Source of the DNA: Sphingobacterium bovistauri
Lineage (GTDB): Bacteria > Bacteroidota > Bacteroidia > Sphingobacteriales > Sphingobacteriaceae
Length of the DNA: 64,000 nt
Direction of reading: 5' to 3'
NCBI RefSeq assembly: GCF_020295405.1
Contig: NZ_JADEYP010000010.1
Location: 62,001-126,000 of the forward strand
Below the pieces are notes generated by a model. That model saw only the letters and a list, made by a program, of their open reading frames with translations. It was not told the origin of the DNA and did not search any database. This document shows positions 36,869 to 46,043 of the stretch, one piece after another (position 1 is the stretch's first letter; each line of letters opens with the position of its first letter). The translations under genes and the position numbers were made by a program.

Positions 36869-37948
36869 TTACTTTAATTTTGGGATGGTAAATTCGTAAC
36901 TTTTATTAATTTGATCATTTGAAACTGTAAAATATGTAATAGTAAAGTCTCCAGTATCTAGAAAATCTACCATACAAAAACCTTGTTTATTAGAAACAAA
37001 TTTTTGTGTGCTATGACTAGCGATAAATGATCTTTTAGCACCAGAACCTGTTACGATTTGAATGAAATTATTGTCTTCAATTAATTGCAAACCGTGATCA
37101 TGCCCAGCGACGAATACTACATTTGGATATTTATTAGTTATTTCAGTAATGTCTTTGACTAAGTTCTTATACAGTGGATGACTGATGTCTTCGGCAGAAT
37201 GAAAAATTTTAGTTCGAACTAAAGGATACAAAGAGCCTAATATTGGCAATGGAACATACAGATTTTTCGATATTCTAGTTAAGGGAAAAACATGATCTTT
37301 CCATGTTATATTTTTGCCGTGTTCACCATATGATCGCATCGGGTGATGTGAAAGTATGAAAATAGTCTTACCGGTATTCAGCTCAAGTTCAGTCTTTAAG
37401 TCCTCCAAAAATCTATTTCTAACATCAATGGAAAGTGCAGAGTCAGGATTGGCATGGAAAGGAAATAGCCAGTACTCACTATCAAATAAAATAACTTTAG
37501 CTGAATTAGTAATTTCTTTAGAAAAAATGTCCGATGTACCTGCTTTTGGTACAAACTGTAAGTTTGTAATATTTTGACTTAGAATGTATGCTTCTTGTGC
37601 TTTAATCTTCTCAAGACCTAATTGCCTTGAATGATCCCAATCATGATTACCTGGAATAAAGGTAACTGAAGTGTTTTTTTTAATAAATGGAAGAAATTGA
37701 GATTCTAAAATATCAATTGTTTCTTTTCGTTGCTTTGACTCCAAAGACATGCCATAAGGGTAAATATTATCTCCGAGGAAATATACTGATGTTTTGTTTG
37801 GTAGCAGTAGTTCTATAGCCTTATTAATGGATTGCTTTTGACCGTTATTTATTTCTCCAGCATCACCGAATAAAATTAGACGATGTTCGATTACTTGACC
37901 GAAGCCATTAAACCATAGCAGCAAAAGTGGTAGGAGTAAAGCCCTCAT
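36869..37948 (-). CDS. Calcineurin-type metallophosphoesterase, exported
   Basis: A 359-residue phosphoesterase with N-terminal signal (ALLLPLLLLWFNGFGQ). All metal motifs are present: LFGDAGEI, FLGDNIYPYG, PGNHDWDHS, LSHHPMRS and AGHDHGLQ, so it should be active with two metal ions in the periplasm. Its start codon overlaps the stop of the lipoprotein gene upstream by one base. In other Bacteroidota this enzyme is found joined to or next to the BamA-like partner that ends this operon. Confidence 0.92.
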   Translation of the reverse strand: MRALLLPLLLLWFNGFGQVIEHRLILFGDAGEINNGQKQSINKAIELLLPNKTSVYFLGDNIYPYGMSLESKQRKETIDILESQFLPFIKKNTSVTFIPGNHDWDHSRQLGLEKIKAQEAYILSQNITNLQFVPKAGTSDIFSKEITNSAKVILFDSEYWLFPFHANPDSALSIDVRNRFLEDLKTELELNTGKTIFILSHHPMRSYGEHGKNITWKDHVFPLTRISKNLYVPLPILGSLYPLVRTKIFHSAEDISHPLYKNLVKDITEITNKYPNVVFVAGHDHGLQLIEDNNFIQIVTGSGAKRSFIASHSTQKFVSNKQGFCMVDFLDTGDFTITYFTVSNDQINKSYEFTIPKLK

Positions 37949-38829
37949 TATTTTTTTAATTGGAACTTATATAAAGTGGAAGACAAAGCATTGCTAATTT
38001 CATTACTGATATATAAATCTCCATTTTGGTTAACAGCCATTCCTTCAGGTTGTTCAAACTGATCACGTTTGATAGGAATCACAAATCTTGGTTTAAAATT
38101 CATATCGGTGGCTATTAAAATTTTATCAATAGATGAAATAATATACCATTCGTTTGTTTTGTGATTAAATGTAATAGCTGATGGTTTTATTGTTTTAGAA
38201 ATTGTATTGTCCAATGCTTTCAAATCTGAGATCTGTACTGCAAACATCGTAGGCTTATTTAATGTACCATCACCAAGGATTTCAAAAGTATACCCTGTTA
38301 GTGTAGAAGCAGACTTATCTACTTTACATTCCTTACAAAGTGCAATTAAAGTATTCTCTTTGGAATTATATGCTAATGATTCATATTCACCTTTAGGAAG
38401 TACATTTTTAATAATTTTAACTAAACTTTTATCATTATTGTGTGCGAAGGGGAAATAATAGATATCACCATCACTTCTTAACACATAAATATACTTACCA
38501 TCAGTTGCTATATCTTCATAATCTCCATTTTTACCAAACGAAAATTCATCAACTATTTTCTCTGAAGCTATATCATAAGTAAATACCTTACCATCTTCAT
38601 CTTGAATAGCATATAATATACCCGCGTTGTCTGGATGAAATGTAATACCTGATATTTCATCTAAAATAGAGCTCAAGGTAAGTTTTATAGGTTGAGATAA
38701 ATCAAATTCAAATGGTGCGGCTGATGAAGTTGCTTCATTAGTCTTCTGTTGTCCACTGCTAGATGTTTGACAAGAAGAAATAACTGTCATCAACAATGTC
38801 GATAATATTAATAATGCTTTATTTTTCAT
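37948..38829 (-). CDS. SdiA-regulated/YjiK-like beta-propeller lipoprotein
   Basis: A 293-residue lipoprotein with lipobox VISSCQTS (Cys at about 20). The rest matches the SdiA-regulated (YjiK) propeller layout: LDEISGITFHPDNAGILYAI, GDYEDIATDGKYIYVLRSDG, EYESLAYNSKENTLI and QPEGMAVNQNGDLYISNE. It should sit on a membrane facing the periplasm. The ligand is unknown. It starts 7 bases after the HD-PycTM gene. Confidence 0.88.
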   Translation of the reverse strand: MKNKALLILSTLLMTVISSCQTSSSGQQKTNEATSSAAPFEFDLSQPIKLTLSSILDEISGITFHPDNAGILYAIQDEDGKVFTYDIASEKIVDEFSFGKNGDYEDIATDGKYIYVLRSDGDIYYFPFAHNNDKSLVKIIKNVLPKGEYESLAYNSKENTLIALCKECKVDKSASTLTGYTFEILGDGTLNKPTMFAVQISDLKALDNTISKTIKPSAITFNHKTNEWYIISSIDKILIATDMNFKPRFVIPIKRDQFEQPEGMAVNQNGDLYISNEISNALSSTLYKFQLKK

Positions 38830-38836
38830 AATTTTC

Positions 38837-39988
38837 TTATTTACCTAAAACCACTGCTATGCTAAATGCAATAACAGAAACTATTAATCCACACATAAAA
38901 ATAGCATACGCATAACGCAATAGCACATATTTCCTTCCTAAAGATACCCCTTGAGAATAGACATCTTTAGTTAACATGCCGTACAGTAACTCGCTATTTT
39001 TCATGGTTTTATTCATCCCTTCTTCATAGTCAGAATAGCTGGATTTATAAAAATTACCAAAGAAAAGTAGATTTACTTTTTTGCGTTCAACATTGTCTAA
39101 TTCAAAATGACCATTGGGTATTTTTGGAATAGTAGCGAGAATTGCAAAAATCATAGTGAGCACTACACTTACCATTAATAATATTGTCGGTACTAATAAA
39201 TGTGTTTCGTTATCTAAACGGCGTAATAAAACGGTAACAACAAGTGAAAGTATAATTGAATTTACGGTCAACAATATGTTAGCTTTGTTATCTGCCATAT
39301 CACTCAATCGTTGATTGTTAGATGACGTGATACGAAACATTGTTTCTATACCACGCTCAGGCTTCTTTGTTTCAATACTTTTATCTTTTGCCTTTTTATC
39401 TTCTTTAATCAAAGCTTGTAAATTTTCATTTTTTCTTTCTTCCAGTTTATTCTTTGCATAGTCTGTATGAAAAGTATGTTCTTGTAAAAGTAAAATTGTC
39501 ATACGTCTCCAAATTCCCTTACCAATTTTCTTCTGATGCGTTGTTTCAATCTCTTGATGGATTAATTTACTTTTCTCTCTGAAATTATCAGCACCGAGGT
39601 GAAATAAATCAGCGTCACACAGTATGGATTCCAATAAATTCGATGGAGATTGCGGCATTTGTGTAGACAAGATGCAGTTTGCTATTTTTAGAATTTCGGG
39701 TTTTGGAACATTTTCTTGTTCTAAGAAGTTTTCTGCCAAGGTTACACTTCTTTTTTCATGACCAAGACTCCCGCCATTTATATACCCCAAATCATGAAAA
39801 TATGCAGCAGTGGTCACAATGAAATTATCTTCTTCAGATAATTCATAGTGTAGAGACATTTCTTGTACTGCATTTACCACTTGTGAGGTATGTTCTATAC
39901 CATGATAACAATAGCATTCAGAATCTTTAGAATAAAAACTCTGAATATGTGTTTTAACCTTATCTAGTATTTCGGTATATATTATCAT
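38837..39988 (-). CDS. HD phosphohydrolase fused to Pycsar-effector-like TM domain
   Basis: A 383-residue fusion. The N-terminal HD domain (about 20-180) has the metal ligands His29/His33 in YHGIEHT, His65-Asp66 in YFHDLGY, and Asp125 in LCDADLFH. A charged linker precedes a C-terminal membrane domain (about 217-380) with NNQRLSDMADNKANILLTVN, followed by two closely spaced helices and a last helix at the C-terminus. This is the Pycsar effector family fold (PycTM). No pyrimidine cyclase gene is nearby, so a complete Pycsar defence unit is not supported. It is the first gene of a five-gene operon. Confidence 0.85.
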   Translation of the reverse strand: MIIYTEILDKVKTHIQSFYSKDSECYCYHGIEHTSQVVNAVQEMSLHYELSEEDNFIVTTAAYFHDLGYINGGSLGHEKRSVTLAENFLEQENVPKPEILKIANCILSTQMPQSPSNLLESILCDADLFHLGADNFREKSKLIHQEIETTHQKKIGKGIWRRMTILLLQEHTFHTDYAKNKLEERKNENLQALIKEDKKAKDKSIETKKPERGIETMFRITSSNNQRLSDMADNKANILLTVNSIILSLVVTVLLRRLDNETHLLVPTILLMVSVVLTMIFAILATIPKIPNGHFELDNVERKKVNLLFFGNFYKSSYSDYEEGMNKTMKNSELLYGMLTKDVYSQGVSLGRKYVLLRYAYAIFMCGLIVSVIAFSIAVVLGK

Positions 39989-40490
39989 AAATTATTCAAA
40001 AATTTATAATTTGATCGAACAAACTAATACATGTTTTCAACATATTATTACTTACTTTCAAGTTACAAATATTATACTAAATTACCTTTAAATCATCATT
40101 TAGATGTCACTGTATTTTCAAGATTGAAAAGGAAAAGAGTGTTTAGATGTAATTATGCTGTTTTCTTAAGAATTCTGCAATAAAATTCCTTAAATAATAC
40201 TTTTGAAATCGCTGATTTAATACATTCAATCAAATTCGATAAATGCTAACTATATCTTCTGTACGTCAATCTAACTAAACCTTTTGCTCTCATTTAATTA
40301 GTTTGAGTAAGTGCTTTATTTTCTACAGTTTACTTGTTTTACATGAGTTTGTATGAACAAAAATTATATTGTTCTCTCACAGCAGTAGGTAGTTTGTTTT
40401 TAAATGAGCTTGTAAGTTTTTGGGAATATTCAAAAATCTAAAATTTCTTTTAGGGCTTTAGTTTTAATCATTGAAATAGATTAGGTATGA
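39989..40490. other. Gene-poor intergenic region
   Basis: Five hundred bases of A/T-rich sequence with no credible ORF, hairpin with T-run, or exact promoter box. It must hold the promoter of the five-gene minus-strand operon starting at 39988. Confidence 0.4.
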
Positions 40491-40712
40491 TTAAGGTTTT
40501 ATTACGCGCAAATATAATTGTTCGACTTTTGTGCGAGCCCAAGGTGTTTTACGTAAAAAGGTAAGTGATGACTTTAAGGATGGATTTTCATTGAAACAGC
40601 GGATATCTATTTTTTGACCAAGCTTTTCCCAACCGTCATAATAGGCTAATAATTCTTCTAATATTGTATCCAATCTTTTTCCATGCAGAGGATTGTTCTT
40701 TTGATGTTCCAT
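40491..40712 (-). CDS. VF530-family DNA-binding-like protein
   Basis: A 73-residue protein matching the VF530 (DUF2132) family: NNPLHGKRLDTILEELLAYY, WEKLGQKIDIRCFNENPSL, then KSSLTFLRKTPWARTKVEQL. The family fold suggests DNA binding but its role is not known. It lies downstream of the ABC-F gene, separated by a hairpin terminator. Confidence 0.92.
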   Translation of the reverse strand: MEHQKNNPLHGKRLDTILEELLAYYDGWEKLGQKIDIRCFNENPSLKSSLTFLRKTPWARTKVEQLYLRVIKP

Positions 40713-40746
40713 TTCGTAAATATAATTAAATAAGTATTTCCAAAAT

Positions 40747-40781
40747 AAAAAGTGAGGTCATTTAAAACAACCTCACTTTTT
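40747..40781 (-). terminator. Intrinsic terminator after ABC-F gene
   Basis: AAAAAGTGAGGT pairs with ACCTCACTTTTT around an 11-base loop. Read on the minus strand it ends in T-rich sequence 10 bases after the ABC-F stop. Confidence 0.8.
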
Positions 40782-40790
40782 ATAGTTTTA

Positions 40791-42422
40791 TTATTTTTCT
40801 ATATCCTTAAGGTTACTCATTTTCTTATACTCTAGGAAACCTTTGATATCTTCAAAATGCTCACGCACACGTTTATTTCCAAACTCGAAGACTTTGGTCG
40901 CTAAACCATCTAAGAAATCACGATCGTGAGAAACCAAAATTAATGTGCCATCAAAGTCCTGTAAAGCATCCTTTATAATATCTTTGGTTTTCATATCCAA
41001 ATGATTCGTTGGCTCATCTAGGATCAAAACATTCACTGGTTCTAAGAGTAATTTAATCATTGCTAAGCGTGTTTTTTCACCCCCAGATAATACTTTAACT
41101 TTCTTATTCATATCGTCACCGCTAAACATGAATGCACCCAGTAAATCTTTGATTTTTACACGAACATCGCCAATAGCGATTTGATCGATAGTGTCAAAAA
41201 CAGTTAAATCACCATCCAAAAGTGCGGCTTGATTTTGTGCAAAATATCCAATTTTTGCATTGTGGCCGACTTTCAATGTGCCTTCAAAATCAATTTCTCC
41301 CATGATAGCTTTTATCATCGTTGATTTACCCTCACCATTTTTACCAACAAAAGCTAATTTTTGACCACGCTCAATCACCAGATTAGCCTTTTCAAAAACA
41401 ACATGATCACCGTAAGATTTAGAAAGATCCTCCACGATGACAGGATAGTTGCCAGAGCGAGGAGATGGAGGAAATTTTAATCGTAATGCAGAATTATCAA
41501 CTTCATCCACTTCAATGACTTCCAGCTTTTCCAGCATTTTAACACGTGATTGTACTTGTAGCGTTTTAGAATAAGTGCCTTTGAAACGATCGATAAACTC
41601 CTGGTTGTCAGCAATGAATCTTTGTTGTTCTTCATAGGCTTTCAATTGATGCATACGACGATCTTTCCTTAATTCAAGATAATGCGAATATTTAGCTTTG
41701 TAATCGTAAATACGCCCCATCGTAACCTCTATTGTACGATTCGTAATGTTATCTACGAATGTGCGGTCGTGCGAAATTACAATTACAGCTTTAGCGGAGT
41801 TGACTAAAAATTCTTCTAACCATTGGATACTTTCAATATCCATATGATTTGTTGGTTCATCTAATAAAATTAAGTCAGGCTTTTTAAGTAGAATTTTAGC
41901 CAATTCAATCCTCATACGCCAGCCACCAGAGAATTCTGAAGTTTGGCGCACAAAGTCCGTACGTTCAAAACCAAGCCCTTTAAGAACCTTTTCTACTTCT
42001 GCATCATAATTTGTTTCCTCGATTGAATAAAATTTTTCGCTCAATTCTGATACGCGTTCGATTAATTTCATATAATCGTCAGACTCATAATCCGTACGTA
42101 TCGTTAGCTGTTCATTAAGCTCTTCTAATTCATCACGCATGTTGTAGACTTCAACAAAAGCCTTAGAAGCTTCTTCAAAAACAGTTAGATTGTCTTCAGT
42201 CAATAAATGTTGAGGTAGGTACGCAATAACAGCATCTTTAGGTCCAGAAACACCACCAGTAGTCGCCTTGCCGACACCTGCTATGATCTTTAGTAGTGTA
42301 GATTTGCCTGCCCCGTTTTTACCCATTAGGGCTATTTTGTCATTTTCATTAATAGAAAAAGAAACATCTGAGAATAAAGTGGTGCCTCCAAATGTTACAG
42401 AGACGTTATTTACATCAATCAC
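40791..42422 (-). CDS. ABC-F family ATPase (translation factor type)
   Basis: A 543-residue soluble protein with two ABC ATPase domains and no membrane helices. Walker A motifs are GKNGAGKSTLLKI (about 35) and GKNGEGKSTMIKA (about 345). Signatures are FSGGWRMRIELAKILL and LSGGEKTRLAMIKLLL, and Walker B are LILLDEPTNHMD and VLILDEPTNHLD. The inter-domain linker (about 230-310) is of the Uup/EttA kind. It acts on the ribosome; the exact subfamily cannot be settled by eye. Confidence 0.94.
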   Translation of the reverse strand: MIDVNNVSVTFGGTTLFSDVSFSINENDKIALMGKNGAGKSTLLKIIAGVGKATTGGVSGPKDAVIAYLPQHLLTEDNLTVFEEASKAFVEVYNMRDELEELNEQLTIRTDYESDDYMKLIERVSELSEKFYSIEETNYDAEVEKVLKGLGFERTDFVRQTSEFSGGWRMRIELAKILLKKPDLILLDEPTNHMDIESIQWLEEFLVNSAKAVIVISHDRTFVDNITNRTIEVTMGRIYDYKAKYSHYLELRKDRRMHQLKAYEEQQRFIADNQEFIDRFKGTYSKTLQVQSRVKMLEKLEVIEVDEVDNSALRLKFPPSPRSGNYPVIVEDLSKSYGDHVVFEKANLVIERGQKLAFVGKNGEGKSTMIKAIMGEIDFEGTLKVGHNAKIGYFAQNQAALLDGDLTVFDTIDQIAIGDVRVKIKDLLGAFMFSGDDMNKKVKVLSGGEKTRLAMIKLLLEPVNVLILDEPTNHLDMKTKDIIKDALQDFDGTLILVSHDRDFLDGLATKVFEFGNKRVREHFEDIKGFLEYKKMSNLKDIEK

Positions 42423-42444
42423 AATAAAAAAAATTAAGTAGTTG

Positions 42445-42452
42445 CAAAGATA
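42445..42452 (-). promoter_or_regulatory. Candidate -7 box for ABC-F gene
   Basis: On the minus strand this reads TATCTTTG, matching TAnnTTTG, 22 bases before the start codon. The -33 element is not clear. Confidence 0.35.
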
Positions 42453-42861
42453 TAAGAAAGATTATAATTAATGGTCCTTTGGCATATTGACAAACGCTCT
42501 ATGATCAAAGAAAACAGCTGTATATTTTTATTATTTATTGATATGTAATCTTTATAATTAGATTTTATTTTACCTATTAGTTTTATAATGTAATTAGTAA
42601 GATTTTTTAATACTAATTAAGTTTTAAATAAATTATTTATAAAACGGCGGTTGTTATCGCATTCTTTATGTTTAAATTTATTAATCAAAAAAGTATTTTC
42701 GTTAACTAGTGTAGATTTGTATCTACAATATGTATATATTATTTTAACAAAACCTTACTTGTGATTAAGTTTATTAAGTTGGTTTTTAAAAAATATTAGT
42801 AACTAAACTAATGTTTCTATTAAAAATTAAACATCTCACAATCACATTAAACTAATTCATT
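42453..42861. other. A/T-rich intergenic region with dyad
   Basis: No ORF is supported. A perfect dyad TGTAGAT-TTGT-ATCTACA lies at 42710-42727 and contains TAGATTTG (42712-42719), a match to the -7 consensus on the plus strand. It could therefore be a regulated promoter for the small ORF and the fimbrillin-like gene downstream. Confidence 0.4.
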
Positions 42862-43056
42862 ATGAATAGAAGCATTAAAAACAGCGGAATACTTAAATAT
42901 AAGAGACCCGTGATTAGCTTGTTTGTTATAAATATTGAAAATTCTATTGCAAGTAGCTCCAAGGTAGATGTCGAGTTTGGTAATAGTAATGATGGCCATC
43001 CAATTATAGAAGATCCTACGGTTGAGAAAAGAGATGTTGATATATTTTTTAATTAA
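42862..43056 (+). CDS. Small ORF before fimbrillin-like gene, 64 aa
   Basis: A 64-residue ORF, 28 bases before the ATG of the fimbrillin-like lipoprotein on the same strand. The N-terminus has a weak hydrophobic stretch (PVISLFVINI). Its C-terminal half (KVDVEFGNSNDGHPIIEDPT) vaguely echoes the mature N-terminus of the next protein (VDVSFEVGGIEDPVIYD), so it might be a small companion or a relic of a duplicated gene. Whether it is translated is uncertain. Confidence 0.4.
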   Translation: MNRSIKNSGILKYKRPVISLFVINIENSIASSSKVDVEFGNSNDGHPIIEDPTVEKRDVDIFFN

Positions 43057-43084
43057 TAATTTACATTCTAAAACAATTTTACAC

Positions 43085-44734
43085 ATGACGATTACAAAAT
43101 TATCTTTCTTAAATAGAATAGTATTTTTTACTATGATTCTGTTTGTGGTTAATATAAGCTGTAAATCAGAAAAAAGTGAAATCAATGAAAATAGTGACAA
43201 AATTGTAGACGTGTCTTTTGAAGTAGGGGGGATAGAAGATCCTGTAATTTATGACGTACAGTCAAATACAACTAATATTATTAATAACTCAAAAAGTTCA
43301 AAAGAATTTAATACAAATAATATAATTAGTGGTGAAGACTTTTTTATTGAATTCACAAATTCAACTCCTTCTAATAATCATGTAAAACATGCACTGAGCA
43401 GTAATCTTTGGGATAAAAAAAGTAATAAATCCGCCTTAACTTTTATGCAAGGAAGTACTGTTTATAAAATGCTAATTTATGAAAATATAAATGGTGTAGA
43501 AACTTTTAAAAATGATGTTACTGTCAATGTAGGGCAAGCCTTCTTTAAAATTTCGTTAGATATAGACAGGGTGTATACTTATTATGCGTATTCATATAAC
43601 AATACGACTATCCCACCTTTACCAGCGGACTTTGATAACCCTATAATCGAATCAAAAAATAATGCACCCTTCTTGCTGGCCACTGGTACTATTAATTTAG
43701 GTCAAACTCCGCATAGAGAGGTGTTGACTTTTAAACATAAGACTTCACGTATATCAGTTGCAATTGATGCATTATCATACTTCGCAAGTGCCATTACGAA
43801 TGTATCTGCAAAAATAAATAATGTTGTATTAACTACACATGATTTTAATTTGAAAAATGGAGCTAGAGTAGGTAATGCGAAGTCTTCAATCCTATCCAAT
43901 TCTTCATTAACTTTTGGTAATTTAAACGAATCTTTGGGTAGTGCTGCTTCTGCGCAAAAAGTTTCTGACAATAAGTTGTATACATCATCTGCGTTATCTG
44001 AAATAGACTTTTCAATTACTAATTTAACCGTATTAAAAAATAATCAATCAATTACATTAGTTCCAAATGGAAGTCTTAAAACAGCCACTGTTAATGGGTT
44101 TGTTGGTGGCTTAGGTACTGTTTATAGAGTATATGCATATATTTGGCAGGGGCAACCAATTGGAAACAATGTATGGGCAACTGGTAATTTATTTTATGAT
44201 GCAACTTCTAGTTCATTTAAGTTTGATCAACCTTACATGAGCAGAGTTCAACACTCTTGTAATCATTATTTTGAATTTGGAAAGTTGTATCCTAAAGGTA
44301 TTAATAATACAAATCCTAGTTTAGCATTGATAAATGGAGATCCTTGCGCTAAGGTATATCCTGAAAATACATGGAGAACTCCGAGCTTAAGCGATTTGGA
44401 AAGCCTAGGTAAAACCTCTTACGGATATGAAAATGACCCTTTGACTGTCGGCTCTACATGTAGAAATGATTGTCGTGGTTATGTGTATTTTAATGCTAAT
44501 AATGGTGAAAAAGTATATTTTCACGAAGCAGGTTGGATAACTGGCTCAAACTGTACTGTAGCTAATGTTAATGATGGATTGTATTGGTCAAGTACACAGG
44601 GATCTAATAATAATAATGGTACGAGTGTTGAAATTGATGAAAGAGGTGGTAATGGAGATTCTGCTGGTAATGAAATAGTAACAACATACCCTAAGACTTA
44701 TGGATTTAGCATAAGATGTGTTAAAAATCTTTAG
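43085..44734 (+). CDS. Fimbrillin-family lipoprotein with C-terminal FISUMP-like domain
   Basis: The ATG at 43085 is preferred because it gives a signal peptide with lipobox VNISCKSE (Cys at about 27); the upstream TTG would not. The 549-residue protein has a Bacteroidota Mfa/FimA-like beta-sandwich (about 45-410; FKHKTSRISVAIDAL is typical) and a C-terminal domain with CAKVYPENTWRTPSLSDLES and GLYWSSTQGS, resembling the Fibrobacter paralogous (FISUMP) fold that ends in GFSIRCVK. It is probably a surface adhesin or pilus component anchored by lipid. Confidence 0.82.
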   Translation: MTITKLSFLNRIVFFTMILFVVNISCKSEKSEINENSDKIVDVSFEVGGIEDPVIYDVQSNTTNIINNSKSSKEFNTNNIISGEDFFIEFTNSTPSNNHVKHALSSNLWDKKSNKSALTFMQGSTVYKMLIYENINGVETFKNDVTVNVGQAFFKISLDIDRVYTYYAYSYNNTTIPPLPADFDNPIIESKNNAPFLLATGTINLGQTPHREVLTFKHKTSRISVAIDALSYFASAITNVSAKINNVVLTTHDFNLKNGARVGNAKSSILSNSSLTFGNLNESLGSAASAQKVSDNKLYTSSALSEIDFSITNLTVLKNNQSITLVPNGSLKTATVNGFVGGLGTVYRVYAYIWQGQPIGNNVWATGNLFYDATSSSFKFDQPYMSRVQHSCNHYFEFGKLYPKGINNTNPSLALINGDPCAKVYPENTWRTPSLSDLESLGKTSYGYENDPLTVGSTCRNDCRGYVYFNANNGEKVYFHEAGWITGSNCTVANVNDGLYWSSTQGSNNNNGTSVEIDERGGNGDSAGNEIVTTYPKTYGFSIRCVKNL

Positions 44735-44795
44735 TCTGTATTGTTGCTACTTTGCTTAATATATTGTATCTATCATTGAAAATGGTGTTACTGGG

Positions 44796-44816
44796 CTTTA
44801 ACAGTTATTGTTAAAG
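44796..44816. terminator. Small hairpin between convergent genes
   Basis: CTTTAACA-GTTAT-TGTTAAAG overlaps the stop codon of the response regulator and lies 62 bases after the fimbrillin-like gene. It is short and without a T-run. Confidence 0.3.
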
Positions 44817-45412
44817 TCTGGTAATGTTATTTCAAGATTATAAAACTCAATTTTTTCTTTTAAAAGTTTCAAGAAAATAGATGTAGTTTGTGCGTCTTCG
44901 CCAATTTCTTCGCTTAGGAATGTCAAATCAGAATTAGTTTTGAAAAGATCGATTATTTTTTGCTCTCTCTTTGTCAGTTGAACAAATTTTTCATTTTCAT
45001 TATGTGCATCTTTGATTGCTTGTTTTGCTATTTGACAAAAATATTGATTTCCATTCAACACGGAATCGATAGCTTCTAACATCTCTGAATTTTTAGCTCC
45101 TTTTACAATATATCCGTCAGCCCCATTTTCTAACAGTAGGGAAATATGTTCATAATCTTCAAATGAAGATATTCCAATTATTTTAATGTGAGGATGGTTT
45201 GTTTTCAAAAATCTACATATATCGAATCCATTTATATCCGGTAGATTAATATCTAATAGGGCTAGATTTATATCTTGTAGAATTTGTGATGAAAGCAAAA
45301 GTTTTCCGGAATTGTATGTTTCAACAATTTCAACTTCTTCTTGGCCATGCAACCCAAGTTTTAAATTGAACACTACTATTGGATGATCTTCAATTAATAT
45401 AATGCGCTTCAT
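44798..45412 (-). CDS. Response regulator, receiver plus LuxR-like output domain
   Basis: A 204-residue regulator. The receiver domain (1-120) has the acidic pair ED at 8-9, the phospho-acceptor Asp54 in LALLDINLPD, and Lys104 in GYIVKGA. The C-terminal region (about 143-190) begins QLTKREQKIIDLF as in LuxR-type HTH domains, but the recognition helix is diverged. There is no adjacent kinase. The HisKA_3-type kinase at 17315-19342 is the only candidate partner in the window. Confidence 0.88.
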   Translation of the reverse strand: MKRIILIEDHPIVVFNLKLGLHGQEEVEIVETYNSGKLLLSSQILQDINLALLDINLPDINGFDICRFLKTNHPHIKIIGISSFEDYEHISLLLENGADGYIVKGAKNSEMLEAIDSVLNGNQYFCQIAKQAIKDAHNENEKFVQLTKREQKIIDLFKTNSDLTFLSEEIGEDAQTTSIFLKLLKEKIEFYNLEITLPDFNNNC

Positions 45413-46043
45413 GTTTATTGTAGATGTATGATTGAAAAAGCAACCAATTATACAATATTTTTTTATACAATCAATTGTTTTTCTACTATTTAAACCCTAA
45501 CCGTTAAAAAAATATATAAGAAAATCTTCGTGTTTGTTTCTTTTTTAGGTGTTTTATAGTAGAATGAAAGAGAATGTTTTCATAACTAAGGAAAGATTAT
45601 AATTTGAAAAGCTTTGTTCCTTAATCATTTTGATTTTTTATCAAATCTATTACAATGGTTTTATGTATTACGGCAGAGAGATGGGGAGGGACACTAAGTA
45701 TTTTTTAGTGGTAATATTTTTCGCGTTAGAGCGAGCAGATCAGGAAACTGCTATAATAGAAAAGTCCTTACATAAATGTAAGGACTTTTCGCGGGCTAGG
45801 AGGGAGTCCTGTCGAACCCCTTATTAAGATTTTGATTTTTATTGAAGGATGTAAATAGTTGATATTTAATATATTTTGTATTTATTACTATCCTTATGTT
45901 CGCAACTCTAAGTTCACTTGTTTCCAATGCTTTTCAAATTTTATTGATTACAATAACCAAAACTTTTTTATTTCAATAAAAGAGATTATAGTCGAACACT
46001 TAATACCGCTTTTGACATTTTAGTGTAGTATTCAATAACAAAA
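45413..46043. other. Intergenic region at left edge of defence island
   Basis: About 630 bases without a supported gene. It contains a perfect hairpin (45760-45789) and tRNA-like sequence on both sides of it: a D-arm-like GTTAGAGCG near 45725 and, on the minus strand, a GGGGTTCGAC...CTCCCTCCTAG T-arm-like stretch at 45791-45820. The remainder is A/T-rich. This may be an old integration site. Confidence 0.45.
45760..45789. terminator. Perfect hairpin near island edge
   Basis: AAAAGTCCTTACA pairs with TGTAAGGACTTTT around TAAA, with T4 tails in both directions. It could end transcription of the defence operon on the minus strand, 255 bases beyond the jetD stop. Confidence 0.65.

Noticed and set aside
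38837..39988. Complete Pycsar defence system
   Set aside because: Only the effector-type membrane domain is present. No pyrimidine cyclase gene is adjacent and the fused domain is an HD hydrolase.
45630..45827. 65-codon plus-strand ORF near the island border
   Set aside because: It runs through the perfect hairpin and the tRNA-like remnant, has no upstream signal and an unlikely composition; treated as chance.
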